Shown here piece after piece: positions 60,384 through 64,000 of a DNA stretch of 64,000 nucleotides. Positions within the stretch are counted from its first letter, which is position 1. Every line of letters starts with the position of its first letter. Source of the DNA: Pseudomonadales bacterium. GTDB lineage: Bacteria; Pseudomonadota; Gammaproteobacteria; Pseudomonadales; Ketobacteraceae. A program made the position numbers and the translations under genes. The stretch is taken from contig JAGUVW010000013.1 of assembly GCA_020062665.1 (NCBI GenBank), forward strand, positions 248,001-312,000, written 5' to 3'. The notes under the pieces are model-generated. The model saw only the letters and a list, made by a program, of their open reading frames with translations. It was not told where the DNA came from and did not search any database.

Positions 60384-62582
60384 TGGATAACGCACTACAC
60401 TATCGTTATAAGTCGCCAGCAGATGGTTGCCTTCCCTTTTCAGATGCACACGCAGAGGCAATCCGAAATGGATTGGTTCGGCTAACACTGTTTCAGCTGA
60501 ATCAATATGCCGCCCCATCAACAAGAGCCACGGACTAGGTACATCAAGCACCAGATCCAACAAACCATGCATGGCCCGGGATTTATACTCCCAAGGATCC
60601 TTGCCATCAGCAAAGATCACTGGCATTTCCCCACCAAAAAATAGCCTGACGACTGCGTACAACCCCATGTCATCACCGCTAATCAGATATCGGAAGTCTC
60701 CAACACGGTGATAATCTGGAGCGACAAACTCTACCGGTTCGGGCATCCATGCTTGCGCCGTAGCATTCCAGCACACCCCTCTAACATCCTCACGCCTCTG
60801 CGCACAAAATGCATCGCCCGCTAGATACGCTGAGTAGCGTGAAGAAGCAATCTCCAACTCCGTTCGCCATTGCTGGGTACGAGGATTCCAAACCAGAATC
60901 TCAGGGCGAGCACCCCAATCATCCTTTATTCCGGTCAGCCAGATTTCGCCGCCCGCTTCAAACACCTCATGCGGCCGGCCTGCAACCGGACGCGGCGGCA
61001 GCTCTTCGATCACGCCTGACGCACGCAACACAGCACCGTCACGCCGTTGCCACGCATCCTTGCCACGCGCAGGAAACAAATAGACACCTTCATCAGTAAC
61101 AAGGTAGGGCAGACGATCCACCTGATGCATGGCCTTGCGCGCCCAGTTGGCGGAATCCAGTTGCTGCACTTCATAGCGGTCTGTGCCAGCCTTGAGTACG
61201 TACAGCGACTGACCAGCCAATCCCGGTAGGAATATCAATGGCTCCAGCGCACGGTCATCCACCAGATACTGCACCCATTCCCCTTGCTCATTGGTAACAG
61301 GGAATAATTCAGCGCCTGCGTATACACCATCCTTGTTTACCTCCACCACCCAGGCACCTGCCCCGCGCCCCTCTATCGACATGCATTGCGCTGAAGAACC
61401 AGGCTGCCACGCCTCAGGCGGCCGCAGAACACCGCCCAACATTTCCCATGCATCAAAGGTCATACGCATCCAATCGTAGGCAATACCCACCTTCAGAGCA
61501 GGCTCGCTCTCCACCTTCCAAACACCGTACTGAGCGGCCGGATCGAAGTTGGCGATATAGAGCCCGCACTCTCGGATTTCAACCAGAGGTGCATCCAGCG
61601 CTGTATCAGCAACAATGACGGTGGCATCTGTTTGCTCAGAAACAAGACGTGTGCTGGCAATAGCAGGATTACCGCGAAAATCCACATACTCCAGCTTAGG
61701 GAAGCTCTCCAGCTCATCTACCAATCCGATATTGCGATTGGCGCAATTCAGCGTTGTGACTTGCCAGGTCGTGATCCAGCCATGTTGCGTTGCGTTTTCC
61801 AACACGCAATCACGAAAGTTCCCACTGGAAAAGCTAACCTGTTCAATTGGCTGGTCTGCATGCACCTGCCTGGGATGAACCATATCAAAGCCCAACATTC
61901 TATCGTTTCCCTGACCATAAAGCGGCTGTGCGGAATACTGGCCCGCATCGTCACCACCCACCCGAAGCCAGTGCAGCGTCACATATTCGCCGACGCGTTG
62001 CGAACCAGTTTGTGTCGGTGAATATTCTGTCTGGAAACCTGCAGCCCAGTGAAGCCGATCCGGATTTCGCGGATCATCCGCCAGCAACACGACATAGGTA
62101 ATCGCCTGATCGCTAACAACAGACACATCACCATCCATCAGCAATTGCTTCATGCCCGGCTCCGCGTTATCGGCCAAGCTTTCATCATTCAGACGATAAA
62201 ACGGCTTGCGCTTGTAATCATCCAGCGGCAACGACGCCAGCAGCGGAATTTCACTCACCGGCAAACGGGGCGCCGCGATCCTCAATTCACGCAAGCCAGG
62301 GAACTGCTGCAATCCCTGGATACTGCGAATCTCCACATCGCCACAGACAATGGCATCCACGTCTCCCTGCTCCAACCACTCATGATCCTGTGCCAGGCGA
62401 TTCACGCAGGTGCGCAGCGCGTCATCAGGAATAGTCGCAGCATTAACCTGTAGAAAGGTACGCGGCGCTCCCCCATCATCGCTATCAGATGAATTCTCAC
62501 CGTTGCTGGCGCCACCCCCACAGCCTGCCAACAACCAGGCGCACGCGACACCGGCGATGATGCTTCGCAATTCTGCTTTCAT
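60363..62582 (-). CDS. Large lipoprotein with LRR-like and propeller-like regions
   Basis: ATG 62582, behind GGGGGA, gives 739 residues with a lipobox LLAGC and a Ser/Asp/Gly linker (SNGENSSDSDDGG). The N-terminal ~120 residues contain leucine-rich-like stretches (IRSIQGLQQFPGLRELRI), repeated near 290 (LESFPKLEYVDFRGNPA). The C-terminal half has kelch-like repeats (WQRRDGAVLRASGVIEELP, ILVWNPRTQQWRTELE). The 3' end overlaps the convergent GH5 gene by 21 bp. No enzymatic motif was seen; a surface binding role is possible. GC is slightly lower than in its neighbours. Confidence 0.6.
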   Translation of the reverse strand: MKAELRSIIAGVACAWLLAGCGGGASNGENSSDSDDGGAPRTFLQVNAATIPDDALRTCVNRLAQDHEWLEQGDVDAIVCGDVEIRSIQGLQQFPGLRELRIAAPRLPVSEIPLLASLPLDDYKRKPFYRLNDESLADNAEPGMKQLLMDGDVSVVSDQAITYVVLLADDPRNPDRLHWAAGFQTEYSPTQTGSQRVGEYVTLHWLRVGGDDAGQYSAQPLYGQGNDRMLGFDMVHPRQVHADQPIEQVSFSSGNFRDCVLENATQHGWITTWQVTTLNCANRNIGLVDELESFPKLEYVDFRGNPAIASTRLVSEQTDATVIVADTALDAPLVEIRECGLYIANFDPAAQYGVWKVESEPALKVGIAYDWMRMTFDAWEMLGGVLRPPEAWQPGSSAQCMSIEGRGAGAWVVEVNKDGVYAGAELFPVTNEQGEWVQYLVDDRALEPLIFLPGLAGQSLYVLKAGTDRYEVQQLDSANWARKAMHQVDRLPYLVTDEGVYLFPARGKDAWQRRDGAVLRASGVIEELPPRPVAGRPHEVFEAGGEIWLTGIKDDWGARPEILVWNPRTQQWRTELEIASSRYSAYLAGDAFCAQRREDVRGVCWNATAQAWMPEPVEFVAPDYHRVGDFRYLISGDDMGLYAVVRLFFGGEMPVIFADGKDPWEYKSRAMHGLLDLVLDVPSPWLLLMGRHIDSAETVLAEPIHFGLPLRVHLKREGNHLLATYNDSVVRYPLPAEMR

Positions 62583-62732
62583 GATTCCCCCACATGACTT
62601 CACAAAATATCAATTACTGCCTGACAGCCGGATGAAGGGTCTATCAGTAGATCAGCTTGCGGCGCGAAACGCGCCTCGCGCCCTGATTGAGGTGCGCAGC
62701 AAGAAAATACCACAACCCGCCACAAACAAAAA

Positions 62733-62760
62733 AGCCGCCACCCGTTTCCAGGCAGCGGCT
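62733..62760 (-). terminator. Intrinsic terminator of typA
   Basis: AGCCGC / GCGGCT arms with a G/C-containing middle are followed on the minus strand by TTTTTT (62727-62732), 20 bp beyond the typA stop. Confidence 0.8.
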
Positions 62761-62779
62761 CTTTTCAAACACAACCGAC

Positions 62780-64000
62780 TTATTTGTTCTGCCGCTTGCG
62801 CTCGTTCTCAGTCAGATATTTCTTGCGGATGCGAATGGATTTCGGCGTCACTTCCACCAGTTCGTCCTTGTCGATGAAATCCAGCGCCTGTTCCAGCGAG
62901 AACTTGATCGGCGGCGTCAGCAGCACGTTTTCGTCCGAACCGGAGGCGCGGAAGTTGGTGAGCTGCTTGCCCTTGGTGGGGTTCACCACCAGATCATTGC
63001 CGCGTGAGTGAATGCCGATGACCTGGCCTTCGTACACTTCCACGTTCGGGTCTACGAACAGACGGCCGCGCTCCTGGATGTTGAACAGCGCATACGCCAG
63101 CACCTTGCCACCGATCATCGAGATCAGCACGCCGTTCTGGCGCTTGGTGACTTCGCCTTCCTTCATCGGGCCGTAATGACTGAAGGTGGAGTTCAGGATG
63201 CCAGAGCCGGAAGTCAGCGTCAGGAATTCGGAACGGAAGCCGATCAAACCACGGGACGGCGCGATGAAATCCATGCGCACGCGACCTTTGCCATCGGGCA
63301 CCATGTCCGTCATCTCGGCCTTGCGCAGACCCAGCTGCTCCATGATCGGGCCCTGGTGGACTTCCTCGATGTCGATGGTGACGTTCTCGAACGGCTCCTG
63401 CTTCTCGCCGTCGATTTCCTTCACGATCACTTCCGGCGAACCCACCGCCAGTTCGTAGCCTTCGCGACGCATGTTTTCGATCAGCACCGACAGGTGCAGT
63501 TCGCCACGGCCAGACACACGGAAACGGTCCGGGCTGTCGGTGTCTTCCACCCGCAGCGCCACGTTGTGAATCAATTCTTTTTCCAGACGCTCGCGGATAT
63601 TGCGCGAGGTCACGTACTTGCCTTCCTTGCCGGCGAACGGCGACGTGTTCACCTGGAAGATCATGCTCACAGTAGGCTCGTCCACCGACAGCGGCGGCAG
63701 CGCCTCGGGCTTGTCGGGATGGCACACGGTGTCGGAAATATTCAGGCCGTCGATGCCGGTGATGCAGACGATGTCGCCGGCAGTGGCTTCTTCCACTTCC
63801 ACCCGCTCCAGGCCCATGTGGCCCATGATCTTCAGGATCTTGCCGTTGCGCACCTTGCCTTCGGCATCCACCACTTTCACCGGTGAACCGGCTTTCAGCT
63901 TGCCGCGCTTCACCCGGCCGATACCGATAACGCCCAGGTAGCTGGAATAGTCGAGGGAGGAAATCTGCATCTGGAACGGGCCGTCCAGATCCACTTCCGG
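62780..64000 (-). CDS. typA: Ribosome-associated GTPase BipA/TypA, C-terminal part (5' end outside window)
   Basis: The frame runs off the right edge, so the G domain is missing. The visible 406 residues cover domain II (SSYLGVIGIGRVKRG), the EF-G-like domain (FRVSGRGELHLSVLIENMRREGYEL) and the BipA-specific C-terminal domain (PSRGLIGFRSEFLTLT, GSDENVLLTPP). BipA helps ribosome biogenesis under stress. It is the only clearly housekeeping gene in the window. It is unrelated to the catabolic genes. Confidence 0.96.
   Translation of the reverse strand, partial: PEVDLDGPFQMQISSLDYSSYLGVIGIGRVKRGKLKAGSPVKVVDAEGKVRNGKILKIMGHMGLERVEVEEATAGDIVCITGIDGLNISDTVCHPDKPEALPPLSVDEPTVSMIFQVNTSPFAGKEGKYVTSRNIRERLEKELIHNVALRVEDTDSPDRFRVSGRGELHLSVLIENMRREGYELAVGSPEVIVKEIDGEKQEPFENVTIDIEEVHQGPIMEQLGLRKAEMTDMVPDGKGRVRMDFIAPSRGLIGFRSEFLTLTSGSGILNSTFSHYGPMKEGEVTKRQNGVLISMIGGKVLAYALFNIQERGRLFVDPNVEVYEGQVIGIHSRGNDLVVNPTKGKQLTNFRASGSDENVLLTPPIKFSLEQALDFIDKDELVEVTPKSIRIRKKYLTENERKRQNK

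Noticed and set aside
1-64000. CRISPR arrays, tRNA or rRNA genes, phage or integron attachment sites
   Set aside because: None was found: no regularly spaced direct repeats, no cloverleaf-like segment and no integrase gene.

Overview
The window comes from a GC-rich, probably marine, gammaproteobacterium that grows on steroids and other branched or isoprenoid lipids. The evidence is a typA/bipA gene at the right edge, FadL-type outer-membrane proteins, lipobox lipoproteins, a TRAP-type transporter and about fifteen acyl-CoA or steroid enzymes. Almost everything is catabolic. No tRNA, rRNA, CRISPR array or phage was seen. The only mobile element is one intact IS5-family copy (8211-9290).

Layout. 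(1) 1-4938: a KstD-like flavoprotein, an SDR, and a pair of acyl-CoA dehydrogenases resembling the two subunits of the actinobacterial ChsE1-ChsE2 (FadE28/FadE29) enzyme of steroid side-chain degradation. (2) 5143-9290: a lower-GC patch with an acyltransferase, a lipoprotein esterase and the IS. (3) 9404-21378, all minus strand: a small beta-rich protein, then an operon-like run read from 21378 downwards. It encodes an acyl-CoA dehydrogenase, an alpha-methylacyl-CoA racemase, an acyl-CoA ligase, an MCC/GCC-type carboxyltransferase, an enoyl-CoA hydratase, a biotin carboxylase, a second dehydrogenase, an MBL hydrolase and a nitroreductase. (4) 21742-23463: a tandem HAD protein. (5) 23579-30557: a VirS/AraC-type regulator with an SDR, a diiron-type protein, an alpha/beta hydrolase, another SDR and a Baeyer-Villiger-type monooxygenase, like the mycobacterial mymA locus. 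(6) 30742-38079: AraC regulator, crotonase, thiolase and a TRAP-type uptake system. (7) 38306-48535: an NTF2-like protein and a P450, a dihaem cytochrome of the RoxA/MauG type, a stand-alone molybdopterin oxidoreductase, an MpaB/Lcp-type (DUF2236) protein, and a divergent ferredoxin/ferredoxin-reductase pair. (8) 48608-50842: hydrolase, TetR regulator and a small caspase-fold-like protein. (9) 51015-54883: a ChsH2-ChsH1-Ltp2-like operon with a thioesterase and an SDR. (10) 54911-62582: two FadL-like proteins, a GH5 lipoprotein and a propeller-like lipoprotein. (11) typA.

The most informative signal is between the genes. Three operator families, found by eye, tie distant genes together. A three-box TGCA element at 2533, 50908, 56918 and 58714 links the dehydrogenase pair, the ChsH2/ChsH1/Ltp2 operon, both FadL-like genes and the GH5 gene. 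A GTATAC-N3-GTATAC palindrome at 9784, 38264 and 47178 links the P450 operon to the ferredoxin/reductase pair and to a small unknown protein. A TGACAAG-N5-TGTCC element occurs four times, once ahead of each transcription unit of the mymA-like block. A fourth, weaker pair of elements (21586 and 30592) combines GTCC-N4-GGAC with a C-rich tract.

Working model, inferred: glycosylated or free steroids/isoprenoids are processed at the surface (GH5 lipoprotein), enter through FadL-like channels, are hydroxylated by the P450 with its own redox chain, activated to CoA esters, epimerised by the racemase, and shortened by dehydrogenase, MaoC-type hydratase and Ltp2-type aldolase steps. The RoxA-like cytochrome and the MpaB/Lcp-like protein raise the possibility that isoprenoid chains are cleaved oxidatively as well.
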